Source: Tyto alba (taxonomy: Eukaryota > Chordata > Aves > Strigiformes > Tytonidae). From it: a DNA stretch of 64,000 nt. The notes under the pieces were generated by a model. The model was not told where the DNA came from and made no database searches. It was given only the letters and a program-made list of their open reading frames with translations. The position numbers were made by a program, and so were the translations under genes. Of the stretch, positions 13,020 through 24,600 are shown piece by piece. The DNA lies in assembly GCF_018691265.1 (NCBI RefSeq), contig NW_024881283.1, positions 4,189,731 to 4,253,730 of the forward strand, written 5' to 3'. Position 1 is the first letter of the stretch; every line of letters begins with the position of its first letter.

Positions 13020-13043
13020 TTTTTTTTTTTTTTTTTTTTTTTT
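13020..13043 (+). repeat. Poly-T run, 24 bases
   Basis: A T24 homopolymer follows a T-rich stretch with interspersed G. It could mark the tail of a minus-strand retroposed sequence, but no retrogene or SINE body is recognisable on its right-hand side. Confidence 0.9.
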
Positions 13044-13891
13044 CTGAAGTTAAACCAATGTTGAAATGCAAAGCCAAAACTCTTTTTACAGGAAAGAGAA
13101 AAGAATCCTATTCACTTTCCTTTAGACATTTTGTTTCAGGTTTGCACATTTTTTTATTTGCTTCTTTAAAAGAAAAACTGTAGCAGAACAAACCCCTTGG
13201 TGTTACATGACCAGCCTCCACATCACATACTGTACCTTTGACAGTATGAGTAATAGGTTACTCCCTAGTGCAATGCTGTTCTTGCATAGCAAGCTCCTGT
13301 TAGTTCTCTCTATTTATTCTGTCTTATCTTTCTCACATTTCATCACTTTCTTGTTATGTTTGCTCAGTTAAGTCATTAAAACCACTTTGTTTTTTCTCTT
13401 TCCATGTTTAGCCCTAGGAAGATAGCTAGGCCTATGTAATCGATTTAGCATTTAATTTCCCTAAAACACCCCCTTTCCTACTATGTGTCTGTGGCCTTGA
13501 GACATTTCCAATTCTGGGTGGACTGTCTGGTGTGAGAAGGAAATCTCCAAGCCAGTTTACAGATTTGAGAGACAATGGAGAAGGCTTCACCTACAGTAAA
13601 GGTACTCTCTGCTACTTGCAGTTGCACAGATGTGTTGAATGCCTGTTTCAGTGCTGAACTGGGCAAAAAGGGCAGCAAAAGAGATAGATATCTTGTAAGC
13701 AACTTCTGGTCTTTTACATTTCAGTTCTCACCTACTGTAGTACAAAGAGCTGAGCGCTCTGTTGTTTCCATGTTATAAAACATCTTGATGGGGGATTGAA
13801 AAAAAAAAAAAAAGAAAAGCAGACAAATCCAAGACATCTATCTTTGCCTGATTTCCAGAGAGTCATCAGCACAGCTTCAACGTGAAAGTAC

Positions 13892-14265
13892 AAGTCAGCA
13901 CTCCAGCACGGGTGTCAGCCCCTCTCATGTGAGATCTCCAGGCTCCACAGACCTTCCCAACTCCTCTCGGGTCTTTTCCCTCCAAGATGTCATATTGCAT
14001 GATCCTTTCCAGGAACCAGTCAAGCTCTGTCTTAAGATGAGGTGGGTCCCACAACTCCCGCCCCACCTCTTCACTGCCCAAATTCTAGAAACCTCCCTTG
14101 TAATTTTGTGACTTGTTTGTACTCATCTCCTTGAATCACCATGGTCCTTAAGTTTAAATGCCTTGCAAACCTTCCTGATCTTTTACTCCCTGGCATATTT
14201 ACAGAAGATTTTAGTCTTTGTTCCACTGGTTGAGAGGAGTCAAATTTTTGTACTTCTCTTCTAGA
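13892..14265 (-). mobile_element. Ancient CR1 LINE relic, antisense
   Basis: The plus strand carries the complement of an old CR1 3' region. Recognisable blocks in order are TTTCCAGGAACCAGTCAAGC, CTCTGTCTTAAGATGAGGTG, AGAAACCTCCCTTGTAATTT, a CATGGTCCTTAAGTTTAAAT block and finally TGGCATATTTACAGA. These match, with about one quarter to one third differences by eye, the ancient CR1 lineage found in crocodiles, turtles and birds. In this orientation the element's 3' end lies to the left. It is truncated at both ends and carries no reverse transcriptase frame. Short open frames at 13866-14081 and 13929-14111 fall inside it and are not genes. Confidence 0.6.
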
Positions 14266-16583
14266 GACAGCTATGAGGATGTAGTTTTGAGAACTGCCTT
14301 GCCAAATCTAAGGCCAATTTTCAGGCTGACAGAGCTTCATTTGTCTTGCCCAGAAAAACCAGACTAACCCAAAAGGAAGTACCCTTTCTCTTGATACATC
14401 CCCTGTGCAGAGCACGTCATGCTGCCATTAGATGAATCAGGCCATGGTTTCAAACCAAACCTGCCCCTGCCTGGAGATTCACCTTTGCAATATCTGAGAC
14501 CTCCCATGGCTTTCAGAGACTGAACAGAGCCTTTCCCTGTCCCCAAGCATCTTCTGTGTCTCCTCAGGCAGAGGGTCTTTGTTGAAAATGGATTTAAAGA
14601 ATTTGATCTTTAAAAAAAAAAAACCACCACAACAGTCAAACAAAAGAAATCCCAGCTGAGCCCATTACAAGTTATTGAGTTAAATAAGAGGGATTTTACA
14701 CAGCCTGTAATTGGGTTTTAAATCATGGTTCTAAACAGCTGCTGATCTCTAGAAAGCTTCAGAAAGACTGTGCTTAGGCACAGTCCTGCTAGCATACCAT
14801 GAGCAAAGTTCCCACATGCCATGAATGGGCACATTTACAATCCAGATTTTATATCTGAAGAAAGAATTTGCTGACTGCTAATCTCTGCTGATTATTAATG
14901 TTTTCACAAAGCCACTGCAGAAGGTTTGCTAGTCTTGTCTAGAGAGTACCAGACTTTGGCCAAGCAAAGTCCTTTATCCAAAAATATATTTGTATAGAAA
15001 GTACAATTATTATTCTTAGGAATGCCAGGTATGGATGCCCATATTTCTTGTTCTTGTTAAGTGCAAGTTGTTCTACAAATAAGAAAGGTAAAGTTTACAA
15101 GATAAGCAAGGTTTGTCAGGACAGATAATATCTTCAATTAGACCAAAACCAGCATTAGAAAATTCAGACAAACTTTCAGGCACGGAAATAGACATGAAGG
15201 AAGCCCATGTGTCTAATAGTTGACAAGGTTTTTTCTGACCATTTATCACACGAAAGATATCACACCGCCTTAAAAACCTCACTTTGTTTAGTTTAATTCC
15301 CATTAAAAGTGGATTAAGCTAGAAAGAAACAAGGCAGACTTGTTTCACAATGAATATGTCCACAGTGTGAATTACTCGCTGTTTTCAGAGTCAGATAGCA
15401 CTGCTTAACAGAAACCTTTTGCTTTTATCAATACCAAAGCCAAATAAATTCTGCTAAAATTATTTCAACTTTCATCTTGGTGTTTGACTGTACCAGAGCA
15501 GTATTACTGAATGATCTAGTTAGCAGAATAAGAGTCTCTCTGAACATGTGGGTAAGAAGGTCTACCTTTAATATATTGCAGTGAAATAGGATTTCTGACA
15601 GTTTGCAATTCAAATCCTAACACGAAAGGTAACATTTCTGGCACATTTCTCCAGAGAACATAATTTTGTTCCAAATAATCATCAAGTAGTTATGAGTAAC
15701 AAATGATTTCCTAGAAATAAGGATCGAGTGGTGACTGTCAGTCAATATTCCAACAGGCTAAATTATTTGGCTACAGAGCTCATAAGAAACAATCAAGCCA
15801 GATCTAGTTTCTAATAATTACAAAAGATGATCAAACTTCTCTGTTACAACAGATGCAGATGGAACAGATTGTTCCTTCAAACTTCTGCTCTGCCAGAAAA
15901 AACGGCATTTCACTCAGCACTGCAAGACTTTTACTCTCATGCAATTGTAGTAGATGCATACTTCATTTTTAGAGTACAACAGGCAGGTGGGATTTTCTGA
16001 AGGGTTATATCTTCTAAGTGATGACAAGTAGCAACAAAATACTGTGGTGAGCAAAATAAAAGAGCAAGATATCAGTATGAGTAGGTGCTGCTTTGTGTTG
16101 CATTTATAAGTATATAAGCAATTAATTAAAATAAGTCTAGCTGCCAGGGCTGACATCAGACATGAATTTGCACAGTGAAGTTGTCTTCCATGTCTCATAT
16201 CCTCCACCATTTGCCACAACAGGGCCACAGCAGATCTCATGACTGGGATTTTCAAAACTAGAAGGTCACCAGTGAAGCTGGTAAGAATCTGCTTTGTCAC
16301 CAGAAAATGCAGAAAAATGGCTGTGTTAGATAAATTGTAGGAATTTAACATGTGCCATATTCAACATTTTAGCATCCCACCACCCCATGGAGGCTTCAGC
16401 CTGAGTTGTGTGCCCTGTCCATACTCAGTGGAGGTGAACACACACCTTAGAGTGAGGTTCACAAACACTGTCACATTGAGCTTTCCCAAGCCTGATGGTA
16501 GGAATTTGTGAGAATAACAGTATCAGTCACAGTCCCAAAGCAATTTAGGTGTCTCTCACCACACAGTCTCTGCCATCCTGCCT
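14266..16583. other. AT-rich unique DNA, no gene seen
   Basis: The longest frame (15914-16351, minus, 145 codons) encodes a Cys/Leu-rich peptide without recognisable motifs or clear splice borders. Short motifs such as GGGATTTTCAAAACTAG near 16246 resemble fragments of old amniote repeats but are too short to call. Nothing else is supported. Confidence 0.55.
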
Positions 16584-16826
16584 GAACAACCCAGTGATTA
16601 GGGTTCATCTTGACTAACAGTGGATTCAGACCTTTGCTCTGCTGAATGGGACATGGACCATGTGTCTCATGTCCCAGATGGTGCCTGAACTCCTCAACTC
16701 AGGAGTGCAGAAAGTGTCTTTCAGTCTCTCCTCAGCAAAATATTCAGATACTCATTGATGCACAGTTTGATATCCAGTTCTCTCTCCAGCTACCCAGGTG
16801 TCCTAACGCTGAGCTATAAAGTCACA
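16584..16826. mobile_element. Foldback, tRNA-like amniote repeat relic (copy 1)
   Basis: The left part has CCAGTGATTAGGGTTCATCT and the right part has CCAGGTGTCCTAACGCTGAG followed by CTATAAAGTCAC. The right block read in reverse complement (CTCAGCGTTAGGACACCTGG) resembles the left block, so the element folds back on itself. Both arms echo a common amniote repeat I remember whose arms carry a 'gtggttagggcac' phrase and a 'gttcaag' phrase, reminiscent of tRNA A and B boxes. The middle is more diverged. A related and clearer copy lies at 38107-38245. The family name is unknown to me. Confidence 0.35.
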
Positions 16827-19515
16827 TCCCCAAATCCAGTAAGAATCATTATTTCCACACCAGTGGACTGCAGGTAGCCTGAAGGTCTCCGACACTGTCT
16901 CTTTCACATACAAGTAGGCAGCATTCACTTAACAGATGACCAACAGCTTTCCCACATCTCCACTGCACCCACAGTGCTGAAGAGAGTAGGGAAGAAGTGT
17001 GAAATCAGGCTTCAAACACACTGCAGGGTGGCCACCTCAAGTTGCAGCAGCAGCAGCACAGATTTCCACTTCACACAGGACAGGCGGTGGTGGAACAGGG
17101 AAGGAGAAGGGCTGCCAAGTTGGACACTATACAAAACCAGCATCAGGGATGTGGTGAGACGCTTCCCACTTGAAAAGCAAACAAGGAAGATCTCATGCTT
17201 TTGAATTTGTGTTAGCGTGATGGGACTGCCCCCGGCTGAACAAGTTGCCAGCCCCTGACAATTATAGGCCTGGTAATCCACATCATCCAAGGAAGATGAA
17301 GTACTCGGGTAAAAATAGCAAGCAGGTCAGAAGGAGGTTATAGAAATACCAGAGGATTATTCATATTCCTTCAGGTAGCTATAAGAAACAATTTCAACAC
17401 AAAAACGACAGATTAAAGGTGTCGTTGACAGAGAGAAATGACTGCTCTGAGGTCTAAGCTACATGTAACCCTTTTTCTTTGGATGTACAAGCCAAAGTAT
17501 TTCTCAAAAGGAGCTGGCCATAAAAAGGTAGCAAAAAATAGCTCACATGGTCCTTCCATGCCACTGGTGATCTGTGAGCAAAGTGGGGATAGAAACAAGA
17601 GGTTCAAGCTGCCTCATCCCACACAAGTTCCTCTATGATGCTGCAGCTTGCCCTTTCTTTTCACATATGGGTCTGAGCAGGGACACTGCTGGGTCTATAG
17701 AGAGTTGCAGACTTGAGTTCTAGAGAGTTTAAAAAACTGTCTCCTGTCTTCAGAGCAGAGCAGAGTTTGTTGGGGGAGACTTTCAAGGTGCACTTAAGAA
17801 ATTATATTCCATGCATCCACTGTCCTAAGTGAAGATGACAGACAGCCATAGAAAATATAGATTATATATTTAGAAATGCCTGACAAAGGTTTCTACTTGT
17901 CTGTTTTGGCCTTGGTTTCTCAGTCACTTGAGTTTCATCTGTCACAGGAAGATCCATCTCTAAACCTTATTAGATTAAAACTAATGTAAAATAGATGAGG
18001 TCAGAAAACTGTTTTTCTGCCTTCTCAGATTATATTAAAAGAAGAGCAATGTGGGTTTTTTAAAGCTAATTTGCTTAATGAACCACAAAAGAGCACAGAG
18101 CAGCTGCCAGAACTGCTGGTGGGCTGGGACAGAGTGCAATGGCCTCCTATCATGGCTGAGCTGCACCGAGACCTTCCCTGAGAGCCAAGGCTGAGCCCCC
18201 AGTGCTGCCAGCATCTCCAAAAGGGACCTCCCCGTCTGGGGTCCCACATGGCCGGGCAGGGCCATGACGGTGGCTCAGCTGGAGACCAGCACTCCTGCAA
18301 CGTAGCTCAGGCCGGGACTGAAGACCCATGGCTGAGCTGGACCCATGGGGGTGGGTGGGGACCCCAGGTGAAGTTGGCCAAAGCCATTAAGGCCAGTTAG
18401 TGTTCTCAAAGTCCTGATTATCTGGCTACCTCAGCAAGACTCTAACCACTCTGTGGTTGCTGGAAATTGCAACGCGCCGTTCACAGCGGCTGTTTTATAT
18501 GTGCGATACAACATTCAGCCTTCCTTTGAATTCTCCCTGCATTCACCTTTTGCAGACAGTCCTCCTCGCTTCCTTGTCACCAGCCAGTGTGTGACACGTC
18601 CAGCTGTGACTCACAGCAGCATGGAGGAGAGGTTCTTAGGGTGCTGGCTGGTTTGCTGGGGGTGGTTACCTCTGACAGCTCTTGTTGGACAGTGATGAGC
18701 TGATGAGCTCCCTGGGGACATCAGAGGCCTTCTGGGGCCAGAACCATCTGCCAGAAAGTGTTGAAAAGCAAGGGATGCTGACAGACTGTATAAGGTCTCA
18801 TTTGAATGTTGGCTAGGGGGGTGTTTGGGTCATCTTTGACACTAATCATTTTTAATGTTTTTGTGTATGTGCAGCAGAAGGCAATGTCTTATCTCTGTGA
18901 ATGCTGGGCAACACAAGCATGAGCAAGTAATGCTCTTACACATAGGACAATGTCAACTTGCCAAGACAAAAGACCCCATAGAGATGAGAGACACCCCATA
19001 TTGGAACATATCCCCTTTGTAGTGAAGAGATGACCTTTTAGGCCCTGGATTTCCCAAAAAGAGCTGAAATATTGCTAGAACAGTAAGAACTGGCCTGGAA
19101 GAGCACTGTCCCCTAAATGGCAGCAGGTTTCCCTGGTTGAACACAGAGTGATTGACCCTGAGACAAAGAAAGGTAATGGAAATGCTGGAGGGAATGGAAA
19201 AGCTGCCTTAGGAGGAGAGGTGGACAAGGTCCGTCCTTCAGTCTGAACTCTGAGACAGAGACCTAGAAAAAATGCACCACTGCTCTGACCCAGGAGGACA
19301 TTTCTTATTGTTGAGTGAAATGAGTGGTGTTATCTTTTCTTCTCAGGCCAGAAAGGTGTGAAATCAAATCTTCAAGTATTATTCTTCAGGAATCAGGTTC
19401 CCTTGCTCCACCTCATCTCCTGAGTAGGAAAATGACTAAGAGAATCCACAAAAAACCTGGAATCTGGGCTGCATCCAAACTATACTTGAATTTAGATTTA
19501 AGATTGCAGATATTT
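16827..19515. other. Unique DNA, no gene seen
   Basis: Open frames stay below 95 codons. A GC-richer patch at about 18100-18370 produces two overlapping minus-strand frames of 76 and 91 codons with no recognisable product. A short (CAG)4 occurs near 17043. Nothing else is supported. Confidence 0.6.
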
Positions 19516-19745
19516 CTGGTGGACACAAAGGTACCTCAGAGGAAATAATCCCTGGGAAATTAGAATGCTTTGCCTATTTTTGGTCAGTGATATATTTTGA
19601 TGTTTAATTTTAGAATGGTGTTTTTCTTCTGCAGAACTGACCTCCATTCCCCTCTAAAGGGATGAGAAAAAAATTGAACAACCTTTCAGATAACAACCTG
19701 AAGATAAAGTCTAGCATGCTGAGATATACCCAAGCAGTTCTCAGA
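19516..19745 (+). repeat. Diverged repeat pair, left copy
   Basis: This segment aligns with 20887-21107, offset by about 1371 bases and in the same orientation. Shared blocks include CTGGTGGAC, GTCAGTGA, an ATTTTAGAATGG block, CAGAACTGACC, a GATATGAG/GGATGAGAAAA block, AACCTGAAG and a CAAGCAG/CCAGCAG block near the right end. By eye identity is about 75-80 percent in the core, with the right copy carrying a longer T run. It may be two copies of an uncatalogued interspersed repeat, remains of a local duplication, or terminal repeats of an old element. Stops occur quickly in every frame after the shared CAG, so a duplicated coding exon is unlikely. Confidence 0.65.
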
Positions 19746-20589
19746 CCTGCCTATTAATTGCACACCTCTGTCCCTGAGCAGCACAAGAGGCTGCAGCAGA
19801 GTCTAGCCCCCAGAGAATTTGCTCCAACACAACCCAACAAGGGCTAACAAAGTCTCCATAGCATGTAGTTACTCCTTTGTCTAGACCAGCACTTTTTATA
19901 AAATTTTGAGTTTAGATCTAGTGTAGGGCAGAGATGCCCTACAGCACTGGGTATGTTTTAGCTATGATTCCCAGTTGACAGTGGGGTAATTCATCTAACC
20001 ACAGTGCAGAATAATGTGACCCTGAGCTCCAAATGTTTGTTAGAAGTTGCTCCTACTACCTCAGTTTGCTCATTTTAAGTTAGTTTAGGTGTCTCCAGCC
20101 ACTCTACAGCTGGTAGAGTGGATGGAGTCAGAGAGTCTCAAGATGTTAAACATAGGATCATTTTGGCATTTCCTATTCTTGGTTGATGGGAATGCAAAAC
20201 AAATTGAGCAGTACCTTCTAGGTGCCATGCAAACTCTTTGAACTCCATAGCAATAGAAAAGATATTAAATTACTTCCTTAATTTTTCTCATTCTTACCAG
20301 GTTTCAAGAGAGATTACTTATCTGAGAACCCAGTCGAAACAAAGTAGACACACTACAGCTCGCCACCCATCAAGTCACAGTCAGTAGGGAATAGGTCCAG
20401 TCATATCACCTCCAGCCATGCCTTGAGATGGGCATAGAGAGAGCTCAATATACAAGATGCGGTTCAATGATACTACGTGATGACAACTTCCCTCAAGATA
20501 GTGGACTACTAACAACTTACTGATGTTTCATAGAATCATTGAAAGATTCATATGATCTGAAGAGAAACCAGAGTGTATTTGTGGCACTG

Positions 20590-20800
20590 TCATGGTCAGA
20601 TTCATTTGCAGGAGTCAAATTTTCAAACTTTGGAGGAGAGCCACTGGCTCTCATACCAAGTCCACAACTGAGGGAGACTTCAGTGGCACCAAACACAGTG
20701 ACCTGCAAGACATTTTCAAATATCCCTGGCCCAAAGCCCCAAAGGACTTTCTGACTTCAGTTTGGTATCTAAATGTTGCTGAGATTTGAAAAATAAACAC
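20590..20800. mobile_element. Possible foldback DNA-transposon-like relic
   Basis: The left side has CAAATTTTCAAACTTTGG and the right side has ATCTAAATGTTGCTGAGATT then TGAAAAAT, resembling the two arms of an old palindromic amniote repeat whose ends read like 'gattttcaaag ... ctttgaaaatc'. The match is weak and the middle is unrecognisable. It lies directly upstream of the right copy of the repeat pair at 20887. Confidence 0.22.
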
Positions 20801-20886
20801 TGTTGCTTGGCTGAAACATTTCTCTTCAAAAAGAATGGGACATCACCACGTTGGACCTGCAGAGAACAGTGCATGAGGACAGTGTG

Positions 20887-21107
20887 CTGGTGGACTCAGA
20901 GACCTAACTTGGTAAAGCAGCCTCTAAAATATTGAAATATCTTGCCCAGTATTTGTCAGTGAAATACTTTAATGTTTCATTTTAGAATGGCTTTTTTTTT
21001 TTTTTTTTTTCTTCCACAGAACTGACCTTCATTTCTCTTGGGAGATATGAGAAAAGGGCTGAGTAACCTGAAGCACTTGGGTCTGAGAGCCCAGCAGACA
21101 CTCGGAT
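20887..21107 (+). repeat. Diverged repeat pair, right copy
   Basis: Counterpart of 19516-19745 in the same orientation. It differs mainly by a 19-base T run at 20992-21010, where the left copy has only five T. The T run precedes CTTCCACAG, so in both copies a pyrimidine stretch ends in an acceptor-like CAG before AACTGACC. The 1.1 kb between the copies shows no retroviral or transposase frame. Confidence 0.65.
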
Positions 21108-24100
21108 GGAGATCTGCTATCCAGATCTGAAACTGAACATCAGCAGTGCTTCAAGGAAGGTGCAATGGGGCTGGGGAGAGCAGAAGCTCTCAACACTCAT
21201 ATTGGGCGAGGAAGGAAGAACAGTGACATGCTTTTTCCAGTGAAAATGAAGGGAAGGAAAGAGACAAAGGGCACAGGCTTGTTATCAAGGCGTAAGCAGG
21301 GGTGTGAACAGAAGGCTTACAGCCACTCTGGCAGCTGCTAATGAGCACAGTCTTATCTGGTGAGAAATGTGAGCTCAGCCCCTCCTGCTGAAGAGAAAGC
21401 TGCCCCAGTGGGGTGTTCACCACGTTCCCTCTCCTATTCCACAGAGTGGATGTGTGCATACATGGCACACAGTTACTCCAGGGCAGGCTCTCTGCCCTGC
21501 CTGCCCCATGGGGTGTTGCCATATTCCAGCAACTCATAGGAGGCCCCTAAATGCAAGGTCTGGGCATCTTGACTTCAGATACCAAGTCACTTAGGCCCCT
21601 CAACACCTAAATACTCTGTGAAACCTATGGGAAGTGAGGCATCCACAACTGTGGTGCATTAGGGCTGCAGGACCACTTTTCCCATCACTGGCAGTTGTTC
21701 CAGAGGTTCCTACACAAGGAGGTGCTGGACTCTGCAGGTCTCGCTGTGGCAGTGCACCCTACAATGTCACTCTGGGCCAGGCTCTGGTGACAATGACAGC
21801 TAGCACGTGGAACACCATGCCCAGCACTGTACCTACTGTCACTAATGATGCTGGGTCTTCAAAAGCAAGGCAAAATGGCAGCCTGGCATCAGGAAAGCTC
21901 TTGCACCAGGAAATGATGCATCAAATATCTACAAGTCCCTGCATACGTGTAAGTAGACTCCTCTGGTGCATCAGCTCGTGACAAGCGTCTGCTCAGAAGT
22001 GTGGTGAGGCCATGTTAGTGTCTGTGTGCCTACGCCTACGTTGGTGAGCTATGTGGGGTAGCATATGTGTCTGCTTGTGTGGAAGGTACATGTCCATGCG
22101 TGTTCAACTGTGCATCCAGGTGGCGGATGATTATTTGGTGAGGTCCTTAAACAACATTTTGTATCCGTTTCTTTCAGCAAAATACATATATATTTTAAAA
22201 TTAAACTGGAAGCTAAATGTAATTCTCACATTGAAAACAACATTCAGAATGTCTGTGCTTCACAACAAGCCTTGGAAAATATGGATTTTCATCTATAGGC
22301 AGGACTTTCTTTGGAAAGATGTATTGAAGTGTTTTTTGCTTTCCCTCTGCTCTGTGGGAGTTCAGGAAGCAGACTTGAGTCCCTTCTCTCCTGATGGCAA
22401 ATGTGTATCTTTCAGCAATGTTGGCTTCCGATTTTAAAATACCAGTTGGATATGCCATCTGAAATTATCTCACATTTGAATATATTGGTATTTTTAGTTA
22501 CTCATTCACACGTGTGGCATCCAAAATTATGCTGGGACCTGCTCAGAACATTATCTAAGGAGCACGCAGTGCAGAGTCCAGCCCCCGCGGGGTATTGCAT
22601 CAAACAACCTGCTAAGTCAGGCACCTTGTCCTGTGTCTGCTGCTGCAGTCAGCAGAGACACCACCACAGGCAGAGGCAGCACAGAATGGGAGACCTGCTC
22701 AGGTCTTGGCCAACCCTCCAGAAGAACCCCAGTGTCTCCCAAAGAGTGCAAAGGGAGTAAGCACCAAGCTGACCAGCTGGGGTGGGAGAGGGTGGGCAGG
22801 GACAAAGTTCCCAGTGAGACACAAGCGAAGGAGGACACGGGGGGGGGGGGGGGGGAAACTGAGGCTGCACATCCCTGTGTTGGTCCTAAGAATGTATGCA
22901 CAGCCTTCCTCTGAGTTGACAACAGTGGTCCTCTGAGGGTGTAGGGTGGAGTGCAGATAATACATGAATTTATTCACTTGTTAACATCTCCTAACACAAT
23001 TCTTTTCTCTATCTGCAGCCAGCAAAGGCTGAAGCACTGGGACGGGGTACATTTAGAATTCACCATTTATTGCTTTGTCTTTGATTTCCCAGAGCCCTTC
23101 TTCAAATGCCCTCTCCAGAAATTAGTTTATAACTGCATGTGAGGCATGTTACTGTCTAGACATGGTCCTGAAAGACATGAATCGGGTCGTCCTCTTGGCT
23201 TGGCCAAAGGTTTCCTTTATAACCTCACCTTTGAGCTTGCCTGTAAAATTACCCGATTTGAGCCATTCAGCTGTTACCATACAGAAGGCTGGATCCTGCC
23301 TACCACTTTGCTGAAATTTACTTCTGCAGAGACCCATTGTTAGTCCAGAACTCCTGAAAGGTTAAGCAGGACTTGCAGATTTTTGTCACACCGAGATGCA
23401 AGGGCTGGTGCAAGACAACTACGTTGATGCTGACACAACTAGGTTGGATGGGAAGGGGACAGGTGTGGTGTTTGTGCTCAGGCCAGGCACAGGTGTTTTT
23501 AAATCATTTATAAGAATCAGTAATAACTACCCAAACATACTGCCTTACAGCCACATGCTGTACCCAGAGACCCCTTCTCATGCAGTCCTCCCACAGCTCT
23601 GACCCACTGTAGACTGGTTTTCCACCTCTGTGGTTTCTACACCAAACCCCCAACAACAGGTTGGCCCAAGAGTGACAAAAGTTGGCCAAACAGCCCATGG
23701 AGGATATGTGATTCCTGGGCACCCCCTTCTCCCATGGAAAGCTGAAAATTAAATTATTTTGGACCCTGAGAGAATCTCAGATGAAAGACAAATACAGAAA
23801 CTAGCCCAGAGTCTTGGGACAGTGTGCATAGAAATAACTTGATTTTGAACTAGGTCTCGCTCATATTTGTAGTTTTTAGTGGTGCTCCAAGACCCGGGTG
23901 CAGAGGCAGAATTCCAAGCAAAAGACAGTGTTTGAAACAAATCTTTATGGTCTGCCTTTAAAGATGGGCCCTCCAGGTCTCTATTCCTCTCAGAGCAGAA
24001 GAGGTGGCTTGAATTATGTCTCCTGGCACTAGTCATGTATGTACCTGTATGTTTATAATCATAGACTAAGAGCAAAACACAGTTATATCTTTCTCTGTGT

Positions 24101-24506
24101 ACTCACATTGCAGAGCTGTCATTATTACTCTGTCTTGACTCTGCATTGGGCAAATGGACAAGAGTATTTTGGGATAGAGTTATTTGTGGCTTTTAAGCTT
24201 CTTTTTATTTCTTTCTCCCTGAATGTTAAGAAAAGCACTCATAGATTGATCAGTGCCTGATATATAGAAGATCACTTCCCAGATAATAAACTCTTATACA
24301 CTGGAACCTCTCCACTATCAGGGACACGAGACCTCCCTGTGGTTTTAAAGCACATGGCTATACGGCTGAGGACTTCGGGACCAGAACTGGTGAATGATAT
24401 CACTGTGATCTTATGCATCAACCAAGCAGAGTCAGCACAGCCTGGAGCATTGTCCCCTCCTTAGATCATGCTGCTAGACTGGTGAGCTGTCACCATGCTA
24501 CCCACT
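21108..24506. other. Unique DNA, no gene seen
   Basis: Open frames reach 128 codons (22051-22437, plus) but are unrecognised and overlapped on the other strand. The GC-rich block 22560-22920 is open in several frames at once around a G17 run (22839-22855), which explains the Gly- and Pro-rich predicted peptides. A short stretch near 21575-21635 (CCAAGTCACTTAGGCCCCT, then ACACCTAAATACT) resembles an old amniote repeat arm. Nothing else is supported. Confidence 0.55.
22839..22855 (+). repeat. Poly-G run, 17 bases
   Basis: Seventeen consecutive G follow GGACAC. Such runs are unstable and quadruplex-prone. The run is translated as Gly or Pro stretches in several spurious frames. Confidence 0.95.
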
Positions 24507-24600
24507 GAGGTGTCCCTCTGTGAAATGGGGGTAGAAATGCTTCCAGTAGGTCCATACAGAGGCAGGAAGTATTTTCAGTCAGCTGAGAATAAACACATCT
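24507..24600 (+). mobile_element. MIR-like SINE relic
   Basis: The phrase CTCTGTGAAATGGGGGTAGA followed by AATGCTTCC matches the widely conserved MIR segment that reads like 'ctgtaaaatggggataataatacttcc'. Sequence before it (CACTGAGGTGTCC) fits the preceding 'cctcagtttcc' part. The flanks are too diverged to set borders. Confidence 0.4.

Larger units (their letters stand above)
11626..13891. other. Unique DNA with homopolymers, no gene seen
   Basis: No open frame above about 100 codons and no recognisable product. Homopolymers are the main features: G23 at 12090-12112, T24 at 13020-13043 and A15 at 13799-13813. The remainder holds nothing I can name. Confidence 0.6.

Noticed and set aside
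13799..13813. A15 run as the tail of a processed retrogene
   Set aside because: The upstream sequence has no open frame or recognisable transcript-like content.
20530..20575. CATAGAATCATTGAAAG as a CR1 tail
   Set aside because: Only the first dozen bases resemble the CR1 end repeat; the diagnostic following block is absent.
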